Below are positions 1 to 5,823 of a DNA stretch of 5,838 nt, piece by piece (the first letter of the stretch is position 1; each line of letters begins with the position of its first letter). Source of the stretch: Pseudomonadota bacterium (GTDB lineage Bacteria; Pseudomonadota; Alphaproteobacteria; Rhizobiales; Rhizobiaceae); the NCBI GenBank assembly GCA_023419995.1, contig JAEZXF010000209.1, positions 1 to 5,838 of the forward strand. Direction: 5' to 3'. The translations under genes and the position numbers were made by a program. The notes under the pieces were generated by a model. The model was not told the origin of the DNA and searched no databases. It worked only from the letters and a program-made list of their open reading frames with translations.

Positions 1-15
1 TCTGCAACCTTTGGA

Positions 16-31
16 CGCCGCGGGAGCGGCG
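16..31 (+). promoter_or_regulatory. Small stem-loop just upstream of livH
   Basis: CGCCGC pairs perfectly with GCGGCG around the four-base loop GGGA, which fits the GNRA tetraloop pattern in RNA. The hairpin ends three bases before the livH Shine-Dalgarno sequence GGAAGG. No T-run follows, so it is not a classical terminator. In operons where a binding-protein gene precedes livH, such intercistronic stem-loops often stabilise or trim the upstream mRNA; applying that here is inference, because the upstream gene is not visible. Chance GC-rich hairpins are common at this base composition. Confidence 0.35.
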
Positions 32-34
32 CCT

Positions 35-50
35 GGAAGGCGGGACCGTG
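35..50 (+). promoter_or_regulatory. Ribosome-binding site and GTG start of livH
   Basis: GGAAGG at 35-40 lies seven bases before GTG at 48-50. The livH frame stays open back to the first base of the window, so this site is what decides the start. Translation from GTG gives the N-terminus expected of the family, with the first membrane helix beginning almost at once. Confidence 0.65.
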
Positions 51-998
51 CTCGAGATCATCTTCGTTTCGACGCTGAACGGCGTCCTCTACGGCATGCT
101 GCTGTTCCTGATGGCCAGCGGCCTCACCGTCATCTTCAGCATGATGGGCGTGCTGAACCTCGCCCATGCCAGCTTCTACATGCTGGGGGCGTTCTTCGGC
201 TTCGAGATCAGCCGCCGGCTGGGCTTCTGGCCGGCGCTGGTGATCGCGCCCGTCCTCGTCGGGATGATCGGCATGGCGGTCGAGCGCTACGGGCTGCGCC
301 GCGTGCACAGGCACGGCCACGTCGCCGAGCTGCTCTTCACCTTCGGCCTGACCTTCGTCATCAAGGAGGTGGTGGAGATGGTGTGGGGCAAGCTGCCGGC
401 CGACTACCGCGTGCCGCCGGCGCTCGACTTCTCCGCCTTCACGCTGTTCGCCAGCAACTACCCCGCCTTCAAGCTGTTCGTGCTCCTGATCTCGATGGCG
501 ATCTTCCTCGCCATGCTGATGGTCGTGCGCTACACGCGCATCGGCCTGATCGTCCAGGCCGCTCTCACCCATCCCGGCATGGTCGGCATGCTCGGCCACA
601 ACGTCGACCGCGTCTTCATGCTGGTCTTCGGCGTGGGCGTCGGGCTCGCCGCCGTCGCCGGCGTCATCGCCGGGCCGATCCTCGTCACCCAGTCGAACAT
701 GGCGGGCCTGCTCGGGCCGATCCTGTTCGTGGTCGTGGTGGTCGGCGGCCTCGGCTCGCTCGGCGGTGCGCTGGTCGCCTCGCTGCTGATCGGCCTCGTG
801 CAGACCTTCGCGGTGGCCTTCAACGTCTCGCTCGCCGACCTCTTCGGCAACACGGCGGTCGCCGCGGTGCTGTCGGTCTGGCTGAGCGACATCTGGCGGG
901 TGACGGTGGCGCAGGTCGCGCCGATCCTGCCCTACCTGCTGCTGGTGCTGATCCTGATCTTCCGGCCGCGCGGCCTCATGGGGACGCGAGACACATGA
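48..998 (+). CDS. livH: HAAT-family ABC transporter permease, LivH type
   Basis: This is a 316-residue inner-membrane permease, one half of the translocation channel of a branched-chain-amino-acid-type ABC importer; it would pair with LivM and be driven by LivG/LivF. The length is close to normal for LivH. The N-terminal helix runs straight into the family hallmark MGVLNLAHASFYMLG (residues 33-47). Hydrophobic helices alternate with short loops through the protein. The cytoplasmic loop at about residues 161-190 (beginning RYTRIG and including the Gly-His-Asn-Val-Asp-Arg stretch) occupies the place of the ATPase-docking, EAA-like segment. The VVVVGGLGSLGGAL stretch and the C-terminal IFRPRGLMG are also typical. 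The start is GTG with GGAAGG seven bases upstream. The stop overlaps the livM start as ATGA. The family is clear. The substrate is not, since HAAT permeases also serve urea, amide and aromatic-acid importers. Confidence 0.93.
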   Translation: MLEIIFVSTLNGVLYGMLLFLMASGLTVIFSMMGVLNLAHASFYMLGAFFGFEISRRLGFWPALVIAPVLVGMIGMAVERYGLRRVHRHGHVAELLFTFGLTFVIKEVVEMVWGKLPADYRVPPALDFSAFTLFASNYPAFKLFVLLISMAIFLAMLMVVRYTRIGLIVQAALTHPGMVGMLGHNVDRVFMLVFGVGVGLAAVAGVIAGPILVTQSNMAGLLGPILFVVVVVGGLGSLGGALVASLLIGLVQTFAVAFNVSLADLFGNTAVAAVLSVWLSDIWRVTVAQVAPILPYLLLVLILIFRPRGLMGTRDT

Positions 999-2290
999 CC
1001 CACGCCCGCACCCTTTCCCGTCCCGCCGGCAGGGCCGGCAGCCGCTCCGGCGTCCTCGTCCGCTACGCGGTCTGGATCGCGCTGGCGGCCGCGCTGCTCC
1101 TGCTGCCCTACGCGTTCGGCTCGCGGCTGGCGCTCTCCACCATGAGCCTGATGGGGACGATGATCATCTTCGCCCTGTCCTACAACATGCTGCTGGGGCA
1201 GACGGGGCTGCTGTCCTTCGGCCATGCCGTGTTCTTCGGCCTCGGCGGCTTCGTCACCGTGCATGTGCTCAACATGGCGGGCGCGGGCGGCTGGCCGGTG
1301 CCGCTGCCGCTGTTCCCGGTGATCGGCGGCCTGGGCGGGCTGTTCTTCGGCGTCCTCTTCGGGGCGGTGGCCACGAAACGGGCCGGCACGGCCTTCGCCA
1401 TGATCACGCTCGGCATCGGCGAGCTCGTCGTCTCGAGCGCGCTCATCCTGCGCCGCTTCTTCGGCGGCGAGGAGGGCATCACCACCGACCGCACCGAGGT
1501 GATGCAGGTCTTCGGCTACGGTTTCGGGCCGCAGCTTCAGGTCTACTACCTGATCGCGGCATGGTGCCTGGTGTCGATCGCGGCGATGTACGCCATCACC
1601 CGCACGCCGTTCGGCCGCATCTGCAACGCGGTGCGCGACAACCCGCAGCGCACCGCCTTCATCGGCTACGACACGGGCACGGTGCGCTTCATCGCCTTCA
1701 GCCTGTCCGGCCTGTTCGCGGGCATCGCCGGCGGGCTGTCGGCGATCAATTTCGAGATCATCAACGCGGCGCAGATGGGCGCGGTGGAATCCGGCGCGGT
1801 CATCCTGATGACCTATATCGGCGGCGTCGGGAACTTCGCCGGTCCGATCATCGGCGCGATCCTGGTGACGTGGCTCCAACTCATGCTGAGCGACGCGACC
1901 AAGGTGTGGCCGCTCTATGTCGGGCTGCTGTTCATCGGCATGGTCATGTTCGTGCCGGGTGGCATCGCCGGCCTCGTCGCCATGCAGGCGCCGCTGGTGG
2001 CGGCGCGCAGACTGCACCGCGTGCTGCCCTTCTACCTGCTGGCGCTGGTTCCGGGGGTCGTCGCCGTGGTCGGGCTGAGCGTGCTGATCGAGACCAGCCA
2101 CCAGTTCAGCATCCGCGCCGCCTACGGCCCGGGCCTGACGCTCTACTCCATCCCCTTCGACGTCACTTCACCGCTGCCCTGGCTGGTCGGGCTGGGGCTG
2201 GCGGCAGGCGGGACGTGGCTGTTCCTGCGGGCCGCGCGGCTCGCCCGCAACGCCTATGACGAGGCCGTCGCCGAGGGGAGGGAAGGATGA
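995..2290 (+). CDS. livM: HAAT-family ABC transporter permease, LivM type, with C-terminal extension
   Basis: This 431-residue inner-membrane protein is the second channel subunit of the importer. After a basic N-terminal tail (residues 1-23) comes a first helix, then the LivM hallmark SYNMLLGQTGLLSFGHA (residues 62-78). The cytoplasmic ATPase-contact loop appears as NAVRDNPQRTAFIGYD, and a YIGGVGNFAGPIIGA segment follows. The usual family ending, FVPGGIAGL, falls at residues 319-327. About 100 further residues follow, with two more hydrophobic stretches at roughly 345-365 and 394-411 joined by a loop of about 28 residues, then an acidic tail. The start is the ATG at 995, which overlaps the livH stop. 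The reading frame is open far upstream, but that translation is Arg/Ala-rich shadow of livH. Only a weak ribosome-binding site (GGGGACGCGAG) is visible, consistent with translation coupled to livH. The stop overlaps the livG ATG. Confidence 0.92.
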   Translation: MTHARTLSRPAGRAGSRSGVLVRYAVWIALAAALLLLPYAFGSRLALSTMSLMGTMIIFALSYNMLLGQTGLLSFGHAVFFGLGGFVTVHVLNMAGAGGWPVPLPLFPVIGGLGGLFFGVLFGAVATKRAGTAFAMITLGIGELVVSSALILRRFFGGEEGITTDRTEVMQVFGYGFGPQLQVYYLIAAWCLVSIAAMYAITRTPFGRICNAVRDNPQRTAFIGYDTGTVRFIAFSLSGLFAGIAGGLSAINFEIINAAQMGAVESGAVILMTYIGGVGNFAGPIIGAILVTWLQLMLSDATKVWPLYVGLLFIGMVMFVPGGIAGLVAMQAPLVAARRLHRVLPFYLLALVPGVVAVVGLSVLIETSHQFSIRAAYGPGLTLYSIPFDVTSPLPWLVGLGLAAGGTWLFLRAARLARNAYDEAVAEGREG

Positions 2291-3051
2291 ACGCCACCGA
2301 CGCGACCCCGGCCATCGAGCTTGCCGGGCTGCGCAAGAGCTTCGGCCCGATGGAGATCATCCGCGGCGTCGATCTCGTCGTCCGCGAGGGCGAGCGGCAC
2401 GCCGTCATCGGACCGAACGGCGCCGGCAAGTCGACGCTGTTCCATTTGATCAGCGGCCACTACCTGCCGAGCGGCGGCGCCATCCGCCTGCGCGGCGAGA
2501 GCATCGCCGGGATGCCGCCGCAGCTCATCAACCGGCGCGGCCTGTCGCGCAGCTTCCAGGTGACGAACATCTTCCCGCGGCTCAGCGTGTGGGAGAACGT
2601 GCGCTGCGCCACGCTGTGGGCGCTCGGCCACAGATACTCGTTCTGGCGCGACGTCGACCGCCTCGACGACGTCAGCCGGCGCACCGAGGAGATCCTGTCG
2701 GAGATCGACCTTCTCGACCGCTGGCGCACGCCGGCCGGCGTCCTCACCTATGGCGAGCAGCGGGCGCTGGAGATCGGCCTCACCATCGCCGGCAATGCCG
2801 ACGTGCTGCTGCTCGACGAGCCGACCGCCGGCATGAGCCATGCCGAGACCGAGCGCGTGGTGGCGCTGATCCGCAAGGTCAGCGAGAACCGCACCCTGCT
2901 GATGATCGAGCACGACATGCATGTGGTGTTCGGTCTCGCCGACCGCATCTCGGTGCTGGTCTACGGCGAGGTCATCGCCTCCGACACGCCCGAGCGCATC
3001 AAGGCCAATGCCGCCGTGCAGCAGGCCTATCTCGGAACGGAGGCCGCGTGA
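2287..3051 (+). CDS. livG: HAAT-family ABC transporter ATP-binding protein, LivG type
   Basis: This 254-residue cytoplasmic ATPase energises the LivH/LivM channel together with LivF. All nucleotide-binding motifs are intact: Walker A GPNGAGKST at residues 42-50, Q-loop Gln91 within SRSFQVTNIFP, signature LTYGEQRALEI from residue 153 (the LSYGEQ-like variant normal for LivG), Walker B LLLDEP at 174-179 with catalytic Glu178, D-loop after PTAGM, and switch His209 in IEHD. The segment between Q-loop and signature is long and carries WALGHRYSFWRDV, as LivG proteins usually do. The C-terminus, with a VIASDTPERIKAN segment and ending QQAYLGTEAA, is also typical. The start ATG overlaps the livM stop and follows a purine-rich GAGGGGAGGGAAGG tract that serves as the ribosome-binding site. 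Assignment to the family is secure; the substrate is not determined by this subunit. Confidence 0.95.
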   Translation: MNATDATPAIELAGLRKSFGPMEIIRGVDLVVREGERHAVIGPNGAGKSTLFHLISGHYLPSGGAIRLRGESIAGMPPQLINRRGLSRSFQVTNIFPRLSVWENVRCATLWALGHRYSFWRDVDRLDDVSRRTEEILSEIDLLDRWRTPAGVLTYGEQRALEIGLTIAGNADVLLLDEPTAGMSHAETERVVALIRKVSENRTLLMIEHDMHVVFGLADRISVLVYGEVIASDTPERIKANAAVQQAYLGTEAA

Positions 3052-3746
3052 TGCTCAGGGTGCGCGACCTTCACGCCTATTACGGCAAGAGCCACATCCT
3101 GCAGGGCGTCGACCTCGACGTCGGCGACAACGAGATCGTCAGCATCCTGGGGCGGAACGGCGTCGGCCGCTCGACCACGCTCAAGGCGATCATGGGCGAC
3201 CCGCAGCCGCGCGGCGAGATCAGCTTCCGGGGCAAGCCCGTCGCCGGCCGCAAGCCGCACGAGATCGCGCATATGGGCATCGGCTTCGTGCCGGAGGAGC
3301 GTGCCATCTTCCCGACGCTGACGGTGGAGCAGAACCTGCTCCTCGGCATCAAGAACGGGCAGGACGGCGGCCGCTGGAGCATCGACGAGACGTGGCGGCT
3401 GTTTCCGCAGCTGAAGGAGCGCGCCAGCGCGCCGGGCGGCGCGCTTTCCGGCGGCGAGCAGCAGATGCTGACCATCTGCCGCACGCTGATGGGCGATCCC
3501 GACCTGATCATGATCGACGAGCCGACGGAGGGGCTGGCGCCGCAGATGGTCGAGCGCATCGGCGAGCTGCTGCAGGAGATCGCCCGGCGCGGCATCTCCA
3601 TCCTGCTGGTCGAGCAGCGGCTGGTCATCGCCATGCGCATCTCGCACCGCGTCTACGTGATGGGGCACGGGCGCATCGTGTTCGAGGTCACGCCCGCCGA
3701 CCTTCTCGCCAGCGAGAACGTCCGCCGCGAATGGCTTGAAGTGTGA
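3051..3746 (+). CDS. livF: HAAT-family ABC transporter ATP-binding protein, LivF type, Walker A Lys replaced by Arg
   Basis: This 231-residue cytoplasmic ATPase is the partner of LivG. Walker A reads GRNGVGRST at residues 34-42, with Arg40 (codon CGC at 3168-3170) where nearly all ABC ATPases have Lys. Other motifs look functional: VPEERAIFPTLTV in the Q-loop region (Glu in place of Gln is normal for LivF), signature LSGGEQQ at 132-138, Walker B LIMIDEP at 152-158 with Glu157, the LivF-typical PTEGLAP D-loop, and Gln189 in LLVEQ where most ABC proteins have the switch His (also normal for LivF). The start ATG shares its A with the livG stop (TGATG), and GGAGG at 3039-3043 is seven bases away. 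The GTG at 3048 is in frame but only four bases from that site, so it is less likely. This is the last gene of the liv block. Confidence 0.94.
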   Translation: MLRVRDLHAYYGKSHILQGVDLDVGDNEIVSILGRNGVGRSTTLKAIMGDPQPRGEISFRGKPVAGRKPHEIAHMGIGFVPEERAIFPTLTVEQNLLLGIKNGQDGGRWSIDETWRLFPQLKERASAPGGALSGGEQQMLTICRTLMGDPDLIMIDEPTEGLAPQMVERIGELLQEIARRGISILLVEQRLVIAMRISHRVYVMGHGRIVFEVTPADLLASENVRREWLEV

Positions 3747-3795
3747 GGCGGCCGGGACGATGATGCCGGGCAGGGGAGCGACGACGAGGGAGGCG
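3747..3795 (+). promoter_or_regulatory. Spacer between livF and the sugar-type permease, with its ribosome-binding site
   Basis: This is the only gap between the liv block and the RbsC-like gene. It contains GAGGGAGG at 3786-3793; its first GAGG lies six bases before the ATG at 3796, which supports that start. The permease frame is open through the gap and back into livF, so an ATG at 3760 or 3763, or a TTG at 3736, cannot be excluded. A further AGGAGG at 3823-3828 lies only three bases before an in-frame ATG at 3832, an alternative start. I see no convincing -35/-10 promoter or terminator, so read-through from livF is the simplest reading. Confidence 0.5.
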
Positions 3796-4791
3796 ATGCC
3801 AGTGCCTCAGCAGGGCGCCGGCAGGAGGAACATGCTCGAGCGCGTCGTCGCCGCGACGACGCTCGCTCTCATCGTCGTCTTCTCGCTCGCCATAGACGGC
3901 TTCGCCACGCTCGGGAACTTCCGCGTCGTGCTGTCGAACTCGGCCTCGCTCGCCGTGCTCGGCTGCGGCATGGCCGTGGTCATCGTCTCGCGCGGGCTCG
4001 ACCTGTCGCTGATCGCGCAGATGGTGGCGGGGGCGACCATCTTCGGCATCCTGATCAGCAACGGCGGGGCGGCGCCGGTGGCGCTCGTCGCCGCCGTCGC
4101 CGCCATGGCGCTGACCGGCCTCGCGAACGCCTGGCTGATCGCCTATGTCGAGATCCCGGCCATGCTGGCGACGCTGGCCTCGTCGATGTTCGTGGTCGGC
4201 CTGCTGCGCTTCGCCATCCTGCGCGGCGAGTATCTGCTCCTCCTGCCGAAGTCGGACCCGACGGTCGCCTTCCTTGCCGGCAACATCCTACCCGGCATCT
4301 CCGTGCCGGTGGCGCTGATGGCGGCGACGCTGGCGGCGAGCTGGTTCCTGCTCAATCGCTCGTCCGCGGGGCGGGTGATCTATGCCATGGGCGACAATTT
4401 CCAGGCCGCGCGCCTTGCCGGCCTGCCCGTGCGGACGACGACCATCGTCGTCTACGTGTTCGCCGCCTTCACGGCCCTGACGGCCGGGCTGATCATGGCG
4501 GCGGCCAGCGGCGCTGTCGACTTCCGCACCGTGACCAACGGCACGCTGCTCTTCGACGTCATCCTCGTCGTGGTGCTGGGCGGCATCCCGCTCCGGGGCG
4601 GGCGGGGCGGGGTGCGCAACATCATCGTCGGCGTCGCGCTGGTCGCAGTCTTGCGCAACGGCATGACGCTGATGAACTTCACGACGCAGACGCAGGACAT
4701 GTTGAGGGGGCTGGTCCTGCTGACGGCGATCGTCACCGACAACTACCTCAATCCCAGAGACGCGGAGACGGATACGGTCGGCGATCTCTGA
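3796..4791 (+). CDS. CUT2 (RbsC-like) ABC transporter permease
   Basis: This is a 331-residue inner-membrane permease of the ribose/xylose/autoinducer-2 importer family; such proteins form homodimeric channels fed by an RbsB-like binding protein and driven by an RbsA-like double ATPase. The sequence shows a short basic N-terminus, a first helix at about residues 17-33, then GFATLGNF, a common entry motif. SRGLDLSL (65-72) stands where the family has GGIDLSVG. The ATPase-contact loop is AMGDNFQAARLAGLPV (197-212), equivalent to the usual GGN..AA...G pattern. A glycine/arginine loop, LRGGRGGV (266-273), matches the family's GG(R/K)G segment, and RNGMTLMNF follows. Length from the ATG at 3796 is normal; starting at 3832 gives 319 residues and is also plausible. 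The binding-protein gene follows after 28 bp, but no RbsA-type ATPase is in the window. The substrate cannot be read from this subunit. Confidence 0.9.
   Translation: MPVPQQGAGRRNMLERVVAATTLALIVVFSLAIDGFATLGNFRVVLSNSASLAVLGCGMAVVIVSRGLDLSLIAQMVAGATIFGILISNGGAAPVALVAAVAAMALTGLANAWLIAYVEIPAMLATLASSMFVVGLLRFAILRGEYLLLLPKSDPTVAFLAGNILPGISVPVALMAATLAASWFLLNRSSAGRVIYAMGDNFQAARLAGLPVRTTTIVVYVFAAFTALTAGLIMAAASGAVDFRTVTNGTLLFDVILVVVLGGIPLRGGRGGVRNIIVGVALVAVLRNGMTLMNFTTQTQDMLRGLVLLTAIVTDNYLNPRDAETDTVGDL
4595..4612 (+). other. G-quadruplex motif inside the permease gene
   Basis: Four G-runs (4, 3, 4 and 4 long) are separated by single C bases: GGGGCGGGCGGGGCGGGG. This meets the strict G3+N1 pattern associated with very stable parallel quadruplexes, and it lies on the coding strand, so the mRNA would carry it. 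It encodes the Gly/Arg loop at residues 267-272. The protein motif forces G-rich codons, but use of GGG and CGG rather than GGC and CGC is what makes the runs continuous. Formation and any effect on expression are inference. Confidence 0.5.
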
Positions 4792-4807
4792 ACGATGCCA
4801 TGCAACC

Positions 4808-4822
4808 AGGGAGGAAAGCATG
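4808..4822 (+). promoter_or_regulatory. Strong ribosome-binding site of the binding-protein gene
   Basis: AGGGAGG at 4808-4814, followed by AAAGC and the ATG at 4820, gives a near-ideal site with five-base spacing. It is among the strongest in the window. This fits the usual need for more periplasmic binding protein than channel. The rest of the 28-bp gap after the permease stop contains no visible promoter or terminator, so the two genes are probably co-transcribed. Confidence 0.7.
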
Positions 4823-5809
4823 TTGTTCAAGTTGGGAAGCAGAATTCTGGCGACGGCGGCGGCGGTTCTGATGGGCGCCGGCGCGCTCGTCGGAACGGGG
4901 ACGACCGCCCGGGCGGACAGCGACATCGCCGGCAAGAAGGTGATCTTCGTGCCGATCTCGATGGGCATCTCGCTGACGGAAGGCTGGGCGCGCCGCATGC
5001 GCGAGCACGCCGCCACCGCCGGCTACTCGTTCGACGTGCGCGACGCCGCCTTCAACACCGGCGTCATGTCGGAGCTGCTGGCCAAGGCCATCAGCGACAA
5101 GCCCGACGTGCTGGTGGTGCACAACCCGACCGTGCAGCTCCTGGCGCGCCAGATCCGGCAGGCCGAGTCCGAAGGGATCAAGGTGTTGCAGATCAACCTC
5201 CAGTCCAACCAGCCCTCGGCCGCCTTCGTCGGCGCCAACTGGGAGCGCATCGGCCGCGAGATCGCCGAGGACATCGTCAAGGAGTGCGGCGAAGGCAGCG
5301 GCAAGTCCGGCAAGGTCGCGATCATTCCGGGCCAGCTCACCGCCGCCGACAGCGTGATGATGAACGACGCCGCCTTCAAGGTGTTCGAGGCGCACAAGGA
5401 GATCGAGGTCGTCTCCAACCAGGCGTCGGACTGGGAGCCCGAGAAGGCGCGCCAGATCACCGCGACCGTGCTGCAGCAGCATCCCGACCTGTGCGCCGTC
5501 TTCGGCCACTGGGACGTGCACACGATGGGCGCAGGCAACGCGGTGAAGGACGCCGGCAAGGCCGACGACGTGCTCGTCTACTCGACCGGCGGCGGCGACG
5601 ACGTCGCCTGCAAGGCGATCGAGGACGGCGTCCAGGACCGCATCTGGAGCTACGACGCCGACGGCCAGGGCCGCGACGCGGGCACGATGATCGACCTGCT
5701 CCTGCAAGGCGCGGCAGCCGCCGACGGCTCGATGCTGATCGTCGAGTCGCCGTTGAAGATCATCAAGGCCGGCGACGGATACGACGCCTCGCTCTGCTGG
5801 AAGATGTGA
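4820..5809 (+). CDS. Periplasmic substrate-binding protein, RbsB-like type I fold (Peripla_BP_4 group)
   Basis: This 329-residue precursor is the solute receptor for an ABC importer. A Sec signal peptide is clear: basic start MLFKLGSR, hydrophobic core at about residues 9-27, and probable cleavage after ARA (residue 32). The mature N-terminus GKKVIFVPISMGISLTEGW resembles the first strand and ligand loop of RbsB. ISDKPDVLVVHNPT, the QQHPDLCAVFGHWD block (219-232) and AVKDAGKADDVLVYSTGGG (241-259) match the RbsB order (TAHPDVQAVFAQND, then AGKSDVMVVGFDG). The aligned ligand positions differ from ribose binders: Asn126, Leu127, Asn182, Trp231, Thr256 and Tyr278 replace D, R, R, N, D and Q, while Trp205 keeps an aromatic. 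Ribose is therefore unlikely and the ligand is unknown. Four cysteines (156, 225, 264, 326) remain in the mature protein. The gene is placed after its permease; many CUT2 operons put it first. Confidence 0.9.
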   Translation: MLFKLGSRILATAAAVLMGAGALVGTGTTARADSDIAGKKVIFVPISMGISLTEGWARRMREHAATAGYSFDVRDAAFNTGVMSELLAKAISDKPDVLVVHNPTVQLLARQIRQAESEGIKVLQINLQSNQPSAAFVGANWERIGREIAEDIVKECGEGSGKSGKVAIIPGQLTAADSVMMNDAAFKVFEAHKEIEVVSNQASDWEPEKARQITATVLQQHPDLCAVFGHWDVHTMGAGNAVKDAGKADDVLVYSTGGGDDVACKAIEDGVQDRIWSYDADGQGRDAGTMIDLLLQGAAAADGSMLIVESPLKIIKAGDGYDASLCWKM

Positions 5810-5823
5810 CGGCTCCGGCCGTC
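5808..5823 (+). terminator. Stem-loop at the stop codon of the binding-protein gene (possible 3' end element)
   Basis: GACGGC pairs with GCCGTC around the loop TCCG. The RNA would be a six-base-pair stem closed by C-G on a UCCG loop, a UNCG-type tetraloop known for high stability. It begins within the TGA stop codon. The next bases (GCGACCGCGCGAGCG) contain no T-run, so intrinsic termination is not well supported. It could instead be an mRNA-stabilising 3' element or part of a longer structure cut by the window end. Confidence 0.35.

Noticed and set aside
1..78. Possible C-terminal tail of an upstream gene in the first frame, ending at TGA 76-78.
   Set aside because: The 25 codons are Ser/Arg/Gly-rich with no recognisable family ending, and would overlap livH by about 30 bases. 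There is too little sequence to support a gene call.
11..994. Long upstream extension of the livM reading frame (open from the left edge to livM).
   Set aside because: The translation is Arg/Ala/Pro-rich low-complexity of the kind produced by an out-of-frame reading of GC-rich DNA, and it fully overlaps livH, which is a clear family member. The family similarity begins only after the ATG at 995.
932..2101. A long antisense open frame (389 codons) opposite livM.
   Set aside because: Its composition is His/Arg/Glu/Asp/Ala-rich shadow sequence with no recognisable domain, and it is antisense to a well-supported permease.
2274..2286. Purine-rich GAGGGGAGGGAAGG tract considered as a second G-quadruplex.
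   Set aside because: It has only two runs of three or more G; it is better explained as the livG ribosome-binding site.
2256..3050. Upstream extension of the livF frame into livG and the end of livM.
   Set aside because: This part is an Arg-rich shadow of livG. The LivF similarity starts at the ATG at 3051, which has its own GGAGG site.
3747..3795. Possible promoter between livF and the RbsC-like permease.
   Set aside because: No recognisable -35/-10 pair or AT-rich element is present in this 49-bp GC-rich gap.
4748..5707. A 319-codon antisense open frame opposite the binding-protein gene.
   Set aside because: It is a repetitive Val/Asp/Ala/His/Arg-rich translation typical of the complement of a GC3-biased gene; the plus-strand gene has a signal peptide, ribosome-binding site and family similarity.
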